Source: Thermoflavimicrobium dichotomicum (GTDB lineage Bacteria; Bacillota; Bacilli; Thermoactinomycetales; Thermoactinomycetaceae). Taken from it: DNA of 64,000 nt. The translations under genes were made by a program, and so were the position numbers. The number at the start of each line of letters is the position of its first letter. Positions within the stretch are counted from its first letter, which is position 1. Positions 1-10,438 of the stretch are shown one piece after another. Location of the stretch: assembly GCF_900114055.1 (NCBI RefSeq), contig NZ_FORR01000006.1, positions 100,188 through 164,187 of the forward strand, written 5' to 3'. The notes beneath the pieces are model-generated. The model saw only the letters and a program-made list of their open reading frames with translations. It searched no databases and was not told the DNA's origin.

Positions 1-459
1 CAACGGGTCCAAACCAGAGCTTATCGCACGTTAAATCACACAAATTCGTATTTGGGAAACCAAAAGCCCTATCAGGAAACTGGTTCCTATCGCTTGCAAG
101 AAACCAAGCGTTATCAAATGAATCCGATTCCACAGCAAGAAGAGCAAAGAGAGGTAACGCGTTCAAATAGATCCTTATCTGTTAGCCGTGATCATGATCT
201 ATTGGTAGAAACCCGACCATATCGAGGGAGAAGGAATGTTTCTCCATCAGATAGCGAATTGATTGATCCATCGGTTCATATGTCTGAACAAAAACAGAAA
301 TTGTCTCGCACGGAGAAATTAAGCAGAACAGGACGGAGAAGTAAAGTAAAACAAAAGAAAAAAGCTTCCCAGCCTGTTTTTACAGGAATTTTGATAGCGA
401 GTACTGTGTTGTGGGTCATTGCCGCATTGGGTTTGGTTTATCTAAAAGTAAATAGTTAG
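1..459 (+). CDS. Unknown membrane-anchored protein, 5' end outside window
   Basis: The frame is open from base 1, so the true start lies upstream; the TTG at 52 is only the first possible start inside the window. The visible part is very polar, rich in Q, R, Y and S, with an early RxYxxxE/RxYQ-like pattern, then a Lys/Arg-rich stretch (RRSKVKQKKK) and one C-terminal hydrophobic helix (about 20 residues) ending a few residues before the stop. This suggests a single-pass protein with a large, probably disordered cytoplasmic part. A strong terminator follows, so it ends its own transcript, just ahead of two RodZ-like genes. I do not recognise the family. Confidence 0.6.
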   Translation, partial: QRVQTRAYRTLNHTNSYLGNQKPYQETGSYRLQETKRYQMNPIPQQEEQREVTRSNRSLSVSRDHDLLVETRPYRGRRNVSPSDSELIDPSVHMSEQKQKLSRTEKLSRTGRRSKVKQKKKASQPVFTGILIASTVLWVIAALGLVYLKVNS

Positions 460-461
460 TA

Positions 462-489
462 AAGCTCTCAAACTTGTGAGAGCTTTTTT
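462..489 (+). terminator. Intrinsic terminator
   Basis: Stem AGCTCTCA / TGAGAGCT with a 6-nt loop followed directly by TTTTTT. Its T-run supplies the first bases of the next promoter's -35 box. Confidence 0.85.
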
Positions 490-517
490 GACACATGAGT
501 CTTCCCCGTGATATGCT
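488..517 (+). promoter_or_regulatory. Sigma-A promoter of the first RodZ-like gene
   Basis: TTGACA at 488-493, 18-bp spacer, TATGCT at 512-517. The -35 box overlaps the U-tract of the preceding terminator. The leader to the start codon is about 95 nt. Confidence 0.55.
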
Positions 518-619
518 GATAGCGAAATAATTTGAAATAAAAATTTTTTGGAATGAGTTATCGAATGTTTCCGTTTTAGGGATAGCGGACATTCAACAAC
601 CTTTAAGGAGGTGGCTGGG

Positions 620-2038
620 GTGTCTGTTGAAATAGGTTCGTTTTTACGTCAAACTCGAGAACAAATCGGGCTATCTCTTGATGAGGTTCAGGAAAAAACC
701 AAAATTCAGAAATCATTTTTGATTGCTATAGAAAACGGAGAATTTCATAAGTTACCGAGTCCATTTTATGTTCGTACATATCTTCGCTCATATGCCAATT
801 GTTTAAGGATCGAACCTCAGCACATATTACGTCAATATCGTAAACAGGAGCAAGAAGAGAGATTCTTGAATAAAGGAATACACGGCAGTAATCGTTTAAT
901 GCAAAGTACAGCAAGGCATATTCCTGTTAATCAAGGATCCTTTTCAGATACTGGAAGTACCCGAACACAAAGTCATGCAGGAATGAACAAAACCAGACGA
1001 ATCAGCAGGCAAACGGCGTTGACAGTGGCATCCGGACAAAATCAGTATAAGCCAAAGAGGGCAAATCGTTTCGCAACCCAGCAGTTTAATCCGAGCCTGA
1101 TTGAACAATCCATCCAGGAACAGGCAATAGCCAAAGAACTGACGGCTCCAGGGTTTGAAAGACGAAAAGAGAATAGTATACCTCCTTCGCCGATTCAGAA
1201 GAAAAATGAAAATATAAATCAAACCAGTGTATTTACAAGGGAAAAAACAAGAATGTCTCTACGTCCCCAAAACCAAGGGCAAATGGAAATGTCTGCATCG
1301 TTTTCTGCTAGTAAAAGACAAACGGCTCCTGGACAAGCTGTAGGAGCTAATACAGATCCCGGAAGGGATTTGCGTAGAGATACGGGCCAAGGCAAAAGAC
1401 AAGTGTCTAAAAGCTTTGTTAAAACCAAACCCGAGCCATCTCAAACCATTCCGCCAGAAGTGGAAAATAGAGCAGAAAGTGATGAGAGGCCTTTTCCAAC
1501 ACGGGGTAGAAGAGGAAAAACAAAAAGGCGCCAAGGACCAGGCAAACGCTTAACCATGGTCTTTATAGCGACAGCTGTTTGTATTCCATTGGTCCTGTTA
1601 AGCTATTACTTGCTGTTCAAGGATGATAAAAACCAAACAGGACAGGCCCAGGAAAATAAATCTGCTGTAAGTCAAAACCATCCTGATTCATCGAATCCTC
1701 CTCCACCCAAGGCTTCAGGCGGAGCTGTTGGTCAGGTCAAATTATTGGATGCAGCAACCAATAAATATGTATTGGAAAACGGGACGGAGTTACAAATTCG
1801 TATTGAAGCAACGACGGGTAGTTCGTGGATTAATATTCGTAATCAGTACGAATATAGCAAAACAGATTATGTTAAAGATGTAACACTCAAACAGGGAGAC
1901 GCCCCGTTAGAGATGCAATATTCATTTGATGAAAATCCTGAACTCTATATTCAGGTTGCGAATCCGAAGAATGTAAAAGTTTATTTAAATAATGAACCGA
2001 TTAAAGTGGCAGGGCTCATCCAGATTACGAAGAAATAG
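620..2038 (+). CDS. RodZ-like HTH / transmembrane protein (first copy)
   Basis: RodZ-type proteins link cell-shape machinery (MreB) to the membrane. An N-terminal helix-turn-helix of the HTH_25 type spans about residues 5-70 (start SVEIGSFLRQTREQ, then EKTKIQKSFLIAIENGEF). A long, polar, probably disordered Q/R/S-rich linker follows to about residue 305, then one membrane helix (about 310-333) and a beta-rich DUF4115-like C-terminal domain outside the membrane. I choose the GTG at 620: AAGGAGGT at 604-611 sits 8 nt upstream, whereas a GTG at 611 would overlap that site. The linker is far longer than in the second copy. Position just upstream of pgsA-cinA-recA matches rodZ (ymfM) of Bacillus. 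It has its own promoter and terminator. Confidence 0.8.
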   Translation: MSVEIGSFLRQTREQIGLSLDEVQEKTKIQKSFLIAIENGEFHKLPSPFYVRTYLRSYANCLRIEPQHILRQYRKQEQEERFLNKGIHGSNRLMQSTARHIPVNQGSFSDTGSTRTQSHAGMNKTRRISRQTALTVASGQNQYKPKRANRFATQQFNPSLIEQSIQEQAIAKELTAPGFERRKENSIPPSPIQKKNENINQTSVFTREKTRMSLRPQNQGQMEMSASFSASKRQTAPGQAVGANTDPGRDLRRDTGQGKRQVSKSFVKTKPEPSQTIPPEVENRAESDERPFPTRGRRGKTKRRQGPGKRLTMVFIATAVCIPLVLLSYYLLFKDDKNQTGQAQENKSAVSQNHPDSSNPPPPKASGGAVGQVKLLDAATNKYVLENGTELQIRIEATTGSSWINIRNQYEYSKTDYVKDVTLKQGDAPLEMQYSFDENPELYIQVANPKNVKVYLNNEPIKVAGLIQITKK

Positions 2039-2042
2039 CGAA

Positions 2043-2086
2043 AAAGCCAGCTTTGTATAAAAAATGAACAGGCTGGCTTTTTTTTT
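2043..2086 (+). terminator. Intrinsic terminator
   Basis: Stem AAAGCCAGC (2043-2051) / GCTGGCTTT (2072-2080) with a long T-run; its tail merges into the next promoter. Confidence 0.85.
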
Positions 2087-2114
2087 GACTTTTTTTCTGA
2101 GTATAAGATATACT
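2085..2114 (+). promoter_or_regulatory. Sigma-A promoter of the second RodZ-like gene
   Basis: TTGACT at 2085-2090, 18-bp spacer, TATACT at 2109-2114. The -35 overlaps the terminator T-run, as for the promoters at 488 and 3054. Confidence 0.6.
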
Positions 2115-2158
2115 TGAGAGAAATTGGACGTAAAGACATCAGGAGGTACTTGATAGTG

Positions 2159-3001
2159 ATGTCCAACCCTGTAACAGAATCCTTGCGACTTGCTCGGGAA
2201 CGAAAAAAACTGACTGTAACACAAGTGGAAGAACAAACCAAAATCCCTGCACGTTATATTCTCATGATTGAAAAAGGAGATTTTTTGGCTTTACCTCCTC
2301 ATGTACCTGGTGAACAATATATTCATTCCCTGGCTTCCTTTCTGGAAGTAAATCCAGATCCGATTTTAAAAGCTTACCAGGCAGCCAAGCATGGAACAAA
2401 CCAGAGATCACTTTCTACAACCTCTTCGCCATCCGGGCTGACTGTCTTTTTATCAAGAAGAGAGACCATGAAAATAAAACAGCAAATGAGGCAGGACTTA
2501 GCGGGAGGTTGGAAAAAATGGCTTACCCGTTGGTATGTTTATGTCCCGATTGCTGTTGTGATCTTGTTGATTCCTGTTTGCATCTGGTTATGGAGTGATG
2601 AAAAGTCCACTCCTTTACAGGCGGATGCTTCCGGATCCATTAGCCCGAGCACGTCTGGACAACAACCGTTGAAGAAAAATTTGGCAGAGGTTGAACTGGT
2701 GCAAGCAGCAGAAACAAGTGAATCAGGCGTGGATGTTTATCAGGTAAAGAATGTCGATCAATTGCACATCAAAATAAAAGCAAAAGATCCAACAAAAGTG
2801 GTTGCACGTGCAGAGGATAAAAAAGGGAAAGTACTTTTGGAGGAGACGATTCCAGATCAGGCAACCAAAGAACTGTCCCATGAAAAAGGGATTTATCTGA
2901 AAATATCCCGGCCAGGTCAAGTGGTTTTGTCTGTGAACGATATTGTGATTGATACTTCTGAAATGAAAGAAGCACATACATTCCAATTTAAATTGAATTA
3001 A
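2159..3001 (+). CDS. RodZ-like HTH / transmembrane protein (second copy)
   Basis: Tandem paralogue of the preceding gene with the same plan: N-terminal HTH_25-type domain (residues about 3-70, SNPVTESLRLARERK..., IPARYILMIEKGDF), short linker, Arg/Trp-rich pre-membrane segment, one membrane helix (about 127-148) and a DUF4115-like C-terminal domain of about 95 residues. At 280 aa it is close to Bacillus RodZ/YmfM, so it may be the direct counterpart. AGGAGG at 2141-2146 serves either this ATG or the GTG three bases upstream (2156). It is a monocistron between two strong terminators. Two diverged RodZ-like genes side by side suggest a division of labour, which is inference. Confidence 0.8.
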   Translation: MSNPVTESLRLARERKKLTVTQVEEQTKIPARYILMIEKGDFLALPPHVPGEQYIHSLASFLEVNPDPILKAYQAAKHGTNQRSLSTTSSPSGLTVFLSRRETMKIKQQMRQDLAGGWKKWLTRWYVYVPIAVVILLIPVCIWLWSDEKSTPLQADASGSISPSTSGQQPLKKNLAEVELVQAAETSESGVDVYQVKNVDQLHIKIKAKDPTKVVARAEDKKGKVLLEETIPDQATKELSHEKGIYLKISRPGQVVLSVNDIVIDTSEMKEAHTFQFKLN

Positions 3002-3012
3002 TTTCTAATTAT

Positions 3013-3055
3013 AAAGAGCAGAAGGGTGACCCGTTAACGCCTTTCTGCTCTTTTT
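3013..3055 (+). terminator. Intrinsic terminator
   Basis: Long stem AAAGAGCAGAAGG / CCTTTCTGCTCTTT followed by T5; its tail carries the next -35 box. Confidence 0.9.
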
Positions 3056-3083
3056 GACACGTATAATCCGCTTAGTTTATACT
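3054..3083 (+). promoter_or_regulatory. Sigma-A promoter of pgsA-cinA-helicase
   Basis: TTGACA at 3054-3059, 18-bp spacer, TATACT at 3078-3083, again overlapping the upstream terminator tail. Transcription would start near 3090, about 225 nt before pgsA. Confidence 0.6.
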
Positions 3084-3089
3084 TACCTA

Positions 3090-3313
3090 AGAATTACTTT
3101 AAAGAGCATGACATGAGTGTGATGGGATTTTGCTTTCTTTGCGGGAGGATGTGTGGTGTAATTAGAGCAATCAGTCAATTGCGACCAGCCACTTTCAGCA
3201 TATATTTTTATCGTGCTGCTTGCTTGTCATTTGGGCGAAGTATCTCGTTACTCTTTGAAGTGAGGGGAACCTCCGTGTTCATTGAGAGCGATCGATCGGG
3301 GAGGTAGGTTTTT
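3090..3313 (+). promoter_or_regulatory. Long untranslated leader of pgsA
   Basis: This 224-nt stretch between promoter and pgsA holds no convincing gene; an open frame at 3113-3307 lacks a good ribosome binding site and resembles nothing known. ACCTCC at 3269-3274 can pair with the pgsA ribosome binding site GGAGGT at 3300-3305. The same bases CCTC (3270-3273) can instead form a hairpin with GAGG (3262-3265) closed by a GGAA tetraloop. Mutually exclusive pairings of this kind would allow translational control. No known riboswitch class was recognised. Confidence 0.35.
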
Positions 3314-3892
3314 GTGAACTTGGCCAATAAGATTACGCTTGTGCGCATTTTTCTTGTGCCTGTTGTGATGATCTTCTTATTGGTACGCATTGATGCTGGG
3401 TATATTCATATCAGTCATACCACTTTAAGAGTAAGTGAACTCGTGGCAACCCTTATCTTTATTTTGGCTGCGGTGACGGATGGGTTAGACGGTTATATAG
3501 CACGGAAAAACAAGATGGTGACCAATTTGGGGAAATTTTTGGATCCGTTGGCTGATAAATTACTGATTACAGCTGCGTTAATTTCTTTGGTTGAAATGCA
3601 AAGACTGGAAGCGTGGATCGCGATTGTCATTATTAGCCGTGAATTTGCGGTTACAGGGCTTCGTCTGATTGCTGTAGCTGAAGGTTATGTGATTGCAGCG
3701 AGTCCACTTGGAAAGATAAAAACGATTATACAAATTGTGGCGATTGTTTCGCTAATGTTAAATAACGTTCCGTTTTCCGTTTTTTCTTTCCCATTTGCAG
3801 ACATTGCTACAATATTAATGGTAGCCATCACTATTATATCTGGTTTAGACTATTTCTACAAAAACAGAAAAATTGTCACCTTTACTAAATAA
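3314..3892 (+). CDS. pgsA: CDP-diacylglycerol--glycerol-3-phosphate 3-phosphatidyltransferase
   Basis: Makes phosphatidylglycerophosphate from CDP-diacylglycerol and glycerol-3-phosphate, the committed step to phosphatidylglycerol, in the cytoplasmic membrane. The 192-residue length fits PgsA. The CDP-alcohol phosphotransferase signature DG-x2-AR-x8-G-x3-D-x3-D is complete at about residues 56-78 (DGLDGYIARK ... GKFLDPLADK). Hydrophobic helices cover most of the rest. The GTG start has GGAGGT 8 nt upstream. Neighbours (RodZ-like upstream, cinA and recA downstream) are the classic Bacillales order. Confidence 0.95.
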   Translation: MNLANKITLVRIFLVPVVMIFLLVRIDAGYIHISHTTLRVSELVATLIFILAAVTDGLDGYIARKNKMVTNLGKFLDPLADKLLITAALISLVEMQRLEAWIAIVIISREFAVTGLRLIAVAEGYVIAASPLGKIKTIIQIVAIVSLMLNNVPFSVFSFPFADIATILMVAITIISGLDYFYKNRKIVTFTK

Positions 3893-3921
3893 TAGTTTTG
3901 GGAGGAGAAGGGATTCCATTC

Positions 3922-5171
3922 ATGAATGCAGAGATTATTACAGTAGGAACCGAATTGATTTCAGGAAAAACGCTGGACCAGCATTCTCAATATTTATCGA
4001 GAGAGTGTTACAGTTTGGGAATTCCTGTTTATTATCATACTTCTGTTGGAGATAATGATAAGCATCTATATGATGTAATTCAACAAGCCAGTCTGCGATC
4101 GCAATTGGTATTTATATGTGGTGGGCTGGGACCGACAGATGATGATTTATCCAAAGAGATATTGGCCAGGTTTTTACAGGAAGAACTGGTTCAGGATTCA
4201 GAAGTTTTAGCGCATTTGGCCAAGTTTTTTGCTAAACGGTCAGGTTCCATACCTCCAAATAACTTTAAACAGACGTATGTGTTTAAAAATGGAGTCGTAT
4301 TCCAGAATCAACATGGTACAGCTCCAGGCTTAGCCGTAACCAAAAATAATGTGACATATATTTTGCTGCCAGGGCCACCCAAAGAATTACAACCCATGTT
4401 TGAAACCAGTGTCCGCCCTTTTTTGATGCAATTATTATCCAATCAATCCGTGATTGTTTTGCGCGATCTTGCCTTTTTTGGCATCGGTGAATCGCGTCTG
4501 GAAGAGGTACTTTATGATTTGATACAAAACCAATCCAATCCGCAGATTGCTACATATGCTTTAGATGCAGGTGTTATTTTAAGGCTTACGGCTTTCGCGA
4601 CAGATCAAGAAGAAGCTCAAAGGTTGATAACACCTTTGGAGAAAGAGATTTTCAGACGAGTGGGAAATTATTGTTACAGTACAAAGAATGAATCATTGGA
4701 AGAGGTTGTTTTCCAATCCTTAAATCAGCAGAAGAAAACGGTTGCCTTTGCTGAAAGCTGTACTGGCGGCTTGACAACCCATTTACTTACAATAGTTCCT
4801 GGATCTAGTAAAGTCCTAAAGGGTGGTCTGATTTGTTATACCAATGAAATCAAATCTTCCTTGGTGAAAGTACCTGAAGAGATATTGGAAACGCATGGGG
4901 CGGTCAGCTTTCAAACAGCGAAATGGTTAGCAGAGAACACACGTGAACAATTTGCTTCGGACTTTGCATTAAGCATCACAGGTGTAGCTGGTCCTGAATC
5001 GGTGGAAAACAAACCGGTGGGAATGGTATGGATTGGCTTGGCGGAAGAAGGCAAGACCACACGAGTCTATCAATTGGACCTTCATGGGTCTCGCCGGCGA
5101 ATTCAACTGATGGCGGCAAAATATGCTTTATTCATCTTACAGCAACGTTTAAAGAAAGGTGAACCAAAGAA

Positions 5172-5175
<4 letters not shown>
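3922..5175 (+). CDS. cinA: CinA, competence/damage-inducible protein (NMN deamidase type)
   Basis: Two-domain CinA of 417 aa. The N-terminal MoCF-type domain begins with NAEIITVGTELISGK and has the GGLGPTDDD motif at about residue 70. The C-terminal PncC/CinA domain carries FAESCTGG near residue 277, the nucleotide amidase signature (NMN deamidation in pyridine nucleotide recycling). An in-frame start at 3898 would overlap the ribosome binding site; the ATG at 3922 has AAGGG about 9 nt upstream and gives the canonical N-terminus. Its stop overlaps the helicase start (ATGA), indicating translational coupling. In many Bacillales cinA precedes recA; here the fructose operon and others lie between. 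Confidence 0.93.
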
Positions 5176-6753
<1,578 letters not shown>

Positions 6754-6755
<2 letters not shown>

Positions 6756-6780
6756 CCGCCTGTCAGTTGGGCGGTTTTTT
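6754..6780 (+). terminator. Intrinsic terminator of the pgsA-cinA-helicase unit
   Basis: Stem AACCGCC (6754-6760) / GGCGGTT (6770-6776) running into T-rich sequence; the left arm overlaps the helicase stop codon. Confidence 0.85.
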
Positions 6781-6793
6781 TCTTTAAAACGAT

Positions 6794-6838
6794 TAAAAAA
6801 AGGACAGACATCTCTTTTTCCAAAGAGAGCCTGTCCTA
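6794..6838 (-). terminator. Intrinsic terminator of the fru operon
   Basis: On the minus strand the stem AGGACAG / CTGTCCT, with an inner CTCTCTTT/AAAGAGA hairpin, is followed by TTTTTTT. Confidence 0.85.
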
Positions 6839-6844
6839 AGCAAA

Positions 6845-8719
6845 CTATTCTTTGATCTCTTTTTTCAACAATCCAACCATAATCGCTGTGACAACGGAAC
6901 CAATCAGAATGGACAAGATGTAAAGCCAAGGGTTTCCATCGACAATGGGAATCACAAAGGCACCACCATGAGGCGCTGGCAGGCCAATATTGAATACCAT
7001 TGCAAGTGCTCCAGCGATCGCAGAACCAGTGATAATTGATGGGATCACGCGAGCAGGATCAGCTGCTGCAAATGGAATGGCTCCTTCGGTGATAAAAGAT
7101 GCCCCCATAATATAGCATGTTTTTCCAGCATCTCGTTCTGCTTTGGTAAATTTGTTTTTGAAGAAGGTTGTAGCAAGTGCAAGACCCAATGGAGGAACCA
7201 TTCCTCCGGCCATAATGGCTGCGTGAGGAGCAAAATTTCCAGCATCGATCATGGCAATACCAAAAGTAAAAGCCGCTTTGTTAATCGGGCCACCCATATC
7301 AAATGCCATCATTCCGCCCAAGATGAGACCTAAGAGAATTCGGTTGCCAGTACCAAGATTTTCAAGCCATATTTTCAAGCTGTCATTTATGGCTTTGACC
7401 GGTTCGTTCACAATAAAAATCATGATGCATCCAGTAAACAGGATACCGAATAGCGGATAGAGTAATACAGGTTTGATCCCTTCCAGTGATTGTGGTAGTA
7501 CTTGAAACACTTTCTTTAGGGCTACAACCAGATAGCCGGCCAAAAATCCTGCGATTAATCCGCCTAAGAATCCGGCCCCTCCATTGGCTGCCAAATATCC
7601 CCCTACCAGTCCAGGGGCAAAACCAGGACGATCTGCAATACTCATTGCAATAAAACCGGCAAGAACCGGAATCATGAGGGCAAAGGCATTTTTTCCACCG
7701 ATGTCCATTAAGGTTTTGGCTATGGGGTGAAAAGATGGATCATTGGGATCCGAGGCCTTGATCCCAAAAATAAAGGAGATAGCAATTAAAATCCCTCCAC
7801 CAACCACGAAGGGAAGCATATAAGAAACACCATTCATTAAGTGTTTATAAAATCCCGTGCGTTGACGGCGTTGATTTTGATCAGATTGCGCAGCGTCAGG
7901 ATCACTTCCCTGGTAGATGGGGGCATCCTGGTTTAAGGCACGTTCAATCAATTCCTGAGGTTTATGGATCGCTTCAGCTACCGGAACCTGAATGACATGT
8001 TTTCCACGAAAACGTTCCATCTCCACTTGTTTGTCAGCAGCTACGATAATGGCGACAGCATCGGCGATTTCCTGTTCCGTTAATCGATTTTTGACCCCAC
8101 CTGAACCATTGGTTTCGACTTTAATGTCCACATTCATTTCTTTGGCCTTGGCTTTTAGTGCATCCGCTGCCATAAAGGTATGGGCAATGCCTGTTGGACA
8201 GGCAGTAACGGCTAAAATCTTTCCGGTTTCTACGGATGGTGACTCTTCAATCTCATCGGTTGTTTCTGTTTCATATTGGTTGATGGCTGCCAGGATGTCA
8301 TCTTTGGCGGAAGCGTTTTCGATTTGGGTACGAAAATCCGGATTCATGAGCAGAGTGGATAAACGGGCAAGTGTTTCCAAATGTGTTTCGTTTGCTCCTT
8401 CAGGAGCGGCAATCATAAAAAATAAATGACAGGGTTGATTGTCCAGTGACTGATAGTCAATCCCTTTTTTCGAACGGCCAAATGCAAGCGCTGGAGTTTT
8501 TACGGCACTTGTTTTGGCATGGGGAATGGCAATTCCTTCACCAATTCCCGTAGTGCTTTGAGATTCTCGAGCCAGGATGGCTTCTTTGAACTTCGCTTTG
8601 TCTTGCAGACAGCCAGATCGATCCAGGACGTTGATGAGCTCGTCAATGACTTCTTCTTTGGTGCTGGATTGCAAGTCAAGGATGATGGTATCACGCTTGA
8701 GCAAATCCGTGATTTTCAT
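6845..8719 (-). CDS. fruA: PTS fructose transporter, EIIABC fusion
   Basis: Imports fructose with phosphorylation to fructose-1-phosphate. All three PTS domains are fused in the order EIIA-EIIB-EIIC in 624 aa. EIIA (1-150) has the phospho-accepting His in GIAIPHAK (about residue 63). EIIB starts near 166 with the catalytic Cys in ILAVTACPTGIAHTFMA. EIIC begins near 290 and contains the usual run of membrane segments, ending with short basic residues. The start ATG is preceded by GGGGGAGGA. It is the last gene of a minus-strand operon after fruR and fruK, 12 nt behind fruK, and ends at its own terminator. Confidence 0.95.
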   Translation of the reverse strand: MKITDLLKRDTIILDLQSSTKEEVIDELINVLDRSGCLQDKAKFKEAILARESQSTTGIGEGIAIPHAKTSAVKTPALAFGRSKKGIDYQSLDNQPCHLFFMIAAPEGANETHLETLARLSTLLMNPDFRTQIENASAKDDILAAINQYETETTDEIEESPSVETGKILAVTACPTGIAHTFMAADALKAKAKEMNVDIKVETNGSGGVKNRLTEQEIADAVAIIVAADKQVEMERFRGKHVIQVPVAEAIHKPQELIERALNQDAPIYQGSDPDAAQSDQNQRRQRTGFYKHLMNGVSYMLPFVVGGGILIAISFIFGIKASDPNDPSFHPIAKTLMDIGGKNAFALMIPVLAGFIAMSIADRPGFAPGLVGGYLAANGGAGFLGGLIAGFLAGYLVVALKKVFQVLPQSLEGIKPVLLYPLFGILFTGCIMIFIVNEPVKAINDSLKIWLENLGTGNRILLGLILGGMMAFDMGGPINKAAFTFGIAMIDAGNFAPHAAIMAGGMVPPLGLALATTFFKNKFTKAERDAGKTCYIMGASFITEGAIPFAAADPARVIPSIITGSAIAGALAMVFNIGLPAPHGGAFVIPIVDGNPWLYILSILIGSVVTAIMVGLLKKEIKE

Positions 8720-8731
8720 TTTCCTCCCCCT

Positions 8732-9643
8732 TTACAGATGCGTAATTTGTATTTTTTGAACGAGTTGTTCTACTTGGGACCTGGTACATAAATTGGGTGA
8801 AAAAGCGGTTGCACTTCCAGCAGCGACGCTATATTGAAAAGCTTTTTCCACGTTTTTTTCTTTTGCATAAATAGCCAGAAAACCGGCAATCATGGAATCG
8901 CCAGCGCCGACAGAACTTTTGACATCACCCTTTGGAGCGTTTGCGAAGAGGGTCATCTGTTTGTTAAAAAAGAGAGCTCCTTTTTCTGCCATTGATACAA
9001 TGACATTTTCAATGCCCATTGAAACAAGTTGCTTGCCGTAGGTAATGATATCGTCTAAAGAGGTAAGGGTTGTATGAAACAAATCACCTAATTCGTGATG
9101 ATTGGGTTTGATTAAAAAAGGTTGGCATGAAATGAGTTCTTTTAATGCTGTACCGCTGGTATCCACAATGATTTTTACTTTTTTCTCCATTAACCTTTTC
9201 AAGATGGAGTGATAAAAGTTGGCTGGAAGTGAAGAAGGAATGTTTCCAGCTAAAATGAGATAATCATTTTCTCTTAAGTTTTGCATTTTTTCAAGTAATC
9301 GGGCTTGTTGTTCGGTGCTAATGGATGGGCCTTGACTATTGATTTCTGTCTCCTGATCGGACTTCAACTTCAGATTGATTCGTGTTTCCCCAGTAATGTT
9401 GACAAAATCGTAAGCGATTTGTTCCTTTTCCAACTCATGGGTGATGAAGTCACCTGTCAGTCCTCCGATAAACCCCAGGGCGACGTTATCCACCCCTAAT
9501 CGCTTTAATACACGGGAAACATTGATACCTTTTCCACCGGGGTATTTCATCACGTTTTTTGTGCGATTTAATTTGCCGATTTCAAATGAATCCATTTCGA
9601 TAATGAAATCAACGGATGGGTTTAAGGTACACGTATAAATCAT
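8732..9643 (-). CDS. fruK: 1-phosphofructokinase
   Basis: PfkB-family sugar kinase that converts fructose-1-phosphate, the product of the adjacent FruA, to fructose-1,6-bisphosphate. The N-terminus MIYTCTLNPSVDFIIE is typical. The first PfkB signature is seen in YPGGKGINVSRVLKRLG (about 35-51) and the second, with the catalytic Asp, in SVGAGDSMIAGF (about 245-256). Length 303 aa is normal. The ATG overlaps the fruR stop (ATGA), showing tight coupling. Confidence 0.95.
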   Translation of the reverse strand: MIYTCTLNPSVDFIIEMDSFEIGKLNRTKNVMKYPGGKGINVSRVLKRLGVDNVALGFIGGLTGDFITHELEKEQIAYDFVNITGETRINLKLKSDQETEINSQGPSISTEQQARLLEKMQNLRENDYLILAGNIPSSLPANFYHSILKRLMEKKVKIIVDTSGTALKELISCQPFLIKPNHHELGDLFHTTLTSLDDIITYGKQLVSMGIENVIVSMAEKGALFFNKQMTLFANAPKGDVKSSVGAGDSMIAGFLAIYAKEKNVEKAFQYSVAAGSATAFSPNLCTRSQVEQLVQKIQITHL

Positions 9644-10391
9644 GTTCTCACAACCTTGATCGAAGTTTTGGATTGATAGGGCTTGATTTTGTGCGCATCT
9701 GCATGGTTGGTAATGATGATGGCATCAGATAATGGAGCAATCTTGGCAAATGTGCTTTTGTCAAATTTGGTATGATCAGCCAGGATATAAGCCTGTTGTG
9801 AGAGTTGGATGGCTACTTGCTTGACAAATGCTTCTTCTGGATCAGGTGTTGTATAGCCATGATCTGGATGAATGGCATTTACTCCGATAAAGCATTTGTC
9901 AAAGCTGTAATGTTCAAGGCTTTTAATTGCATTTCGACCAATTAATGCCTTTGTTTTCTTTTTGACAAAGCCACCGGTTAAATAGGTAGGAATATCATAA
10001 TTTAATAAAGCTTCCAGATGCATGACTCCGTTGGTCACAACAATAATATCTTTTGCTTTGATGTAGGGAATCATTTGTAATGTAGTGGTTCCTGCATCCA
10101 GGTAAATACAGTCCTGTTCTTGAATGAGACTGGCTGCATATTTGGCAATAGCCTGTTTTTCCTGAATGTTTTTCGTTGATTTCTCAATTACACTTAATTC
10201 TTCTCTTTTTTGCCTTAATAAGGTTGCCCCACCATGGACACGTTTCAGTTTTTTTTTTCTTCCAACTGTTTCAGATCACGGCGAATCGTAGACTCAGAGG
10301 AAGATGTTGCCTCTACCAATTGTTGAATGGTAGCGATTTCTTTTTCAGCCAACAATTCCAGGATAATTCGGTGTCGTTCAGCAGTGAGCAA
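9640..10391 (-). pseudogene. fruR: FruR, DeoR-family repressor, frameshifted at an A10 run
   Basis: Repressor of the fru operon, sensing a fructose phosphate. The coding strand begins at a TTG (10391) giving MLTAERH, the usual DeoR-family N-terminus, with AGAGGTG just upstream. The N-terminal HTH ends ...STIRRDLKQLEE, then a run of ten A residues (plus strand T10 at 10249-10258) leads to TGA. In the other frame the protein resumes LKRVHGGATLL..., then IYLDAGTTTLQM and the full sugar-phosphate domain to 9640. One extra A restores 250 codons, the normal family length. So the gene is intact apart from a single-base slip in the homopolymer. It may be a true mutation, a phase-variable tract, a site rescued by polymerase slippage or -1 frameshifting (A AAA AAC just before the stop), or a sequencing error. 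Confidence 0.85.
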
Positions 10392-10438
10392 GAAATCACC
10401 TCTTTCATGGAATTTCATTTCAATCATAATGTAATCCC

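Noticed and set aside
3113..3307. Open frame of 64 codons between the RodZ-like gene and pgsA
   Set aside because: No good ribosome binding site, unusual composition, no recognisable similarity; it lies in a leader that has other structure.
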